From assembly GCA_964036275.1 (NCBI GenBank), contig OZ038437.1, forward strand, positions 16,400,090-16,464,089: DNA of 64,000 bases, read 5' to 3'. Under the pieces are notes generated by a model. That model ran no database searches and was not told the origin of the DNA. It saw only the letters and a list, made by a program, of their open reading frames with translations. Below are positions 63,676 to 64,000 of this stretch, in pieces. This DNA comes from Litoditis marina (Eukaryota; Nematoda; Chromadorea; Rhabditida; Rhabditidae). The stretch's first letter is position 1, and the number at the start of each line of letters is the position of its first letter. Made by a program: the position numbers and the translations under genes.

Positions 63676-64000
63676 GGTAGATTCGGTTATGATCTCTTTC
63701 TCTGCTTCTCTCTGACCCTCTTCGTTATCAATGCTGTCTCACTTTTGGCGCTGGTTCAAAAGTTTTCCGGATGGAAATGAATTCAATCTGAAAACTTGAT
63801 CCGGCATTTGATTTATTTGTTTGGAATTTTTTTGTTAATAAACAATATTGTTATGAACAAAACGTTGAAAATCTTCAGATTCAGAATGATAAAACCTCAT
63901 GTGATTACTGTAGTCCGGGGAACATTGACTTTTTACCCCCCACCTTTCTGAATTTGTATTGCGTTTGGGGAATTGTAGTTTGACCCGCCCCCCCCCCCAC
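63676..64000. other. Upstream DNA of the SRH gene
   Basis: A/T-rich DNA that should include the receptor promoter. A TACTGTAGTCCGGGGAACAT motif and a C run at the window edge look like the end of another repeat. Nothing else recognised. Confidence 0.5.

Overview
The window is nematode DNA, almost certainly a Caenorhabditis species. Introns have consensus GTRAGT donors and TTTTCAG acceptors, AG trans-splice-type acceptors sit a few bases before start codons, and there are nematode-specific chemoreceptor genes. A conserved block, eif-2alpha, phb-1, rpl-27a and rla-1, corresponds to the Y37E3 cluster of C. elegans chromosome I as I recall it. I cannot name the species. Introns and intergenic DNA are strongly inflated by short non-autonomous transposons, so this is a repeat-rich genome rather than a compact one.

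Layout. 1-4.1 kb: a minus-strand CDR/failed-axon-connections (GST-like) gene that runs off or ends near the left edge. 4.1-13.8 kb: gene-poor, full of MITEs and GA-rich microsatellites. 13.8-23.6 kb: two tandem five-exon paralogs of a family I do not recognise (196 and 186 aa). 26.3-29.5 kb: a small multi-pass membrane protein gene. 31.1-34.6 kb: an SRT-type seven-transmembrane chemoreceptor whose exons are all present but carry two in-frame stops (pseudogene). 34.9-39.35 kb: a 4.4-kb terminal-inverted-repeat element that split a 240-bp MITE and carries exon-like blocks. 40.5 kb: an orphan terminal-exon-like block. 42.1-55.3 kb: eif-2alpha and phb-1 on the minus strand in an operon-like arrangement (phb-1 upstream). 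56.2-57.9 kb: rpl-27a and rla-1 on the plus strand, 229 bp apart, diverging from phb-1. 59.0-60.1 kb: a degenerate satellite. 60.2-63.7 kb: a complete seven-exon SRH-type chemoreceptor on the minus strand.

Functionally the 42-58 kb block is housekeeping: translation initiation (eIF2alpha), the mitochondrial prohibitin complex (PHB-1) and two large-subunit ribosomal proteins. The flanks are fast-evolving nematode material: chemoreceptors, a lineage-specific tandem pair and a detoxification-type GST relative.

The most interesting signals are the 4.4-kb composite element; two homologous hairpin-plus-ACA sequences in both introns of rpl-27a (candidate H/ACA snoRNAs); a possible alternative last exon in phb-1; a 151-bp-arm near-perfect hairpin and a GGCGCC-rich 140-bp tandem array in a phb-1 intron; several MITE families that all end in TTAAAG; and a transposon nested in a tRNA-derived SINE with a 9-bp target duplication. 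All exon boundaries were read by eye and may be off by a base or two; repeat boundaries are approximate.
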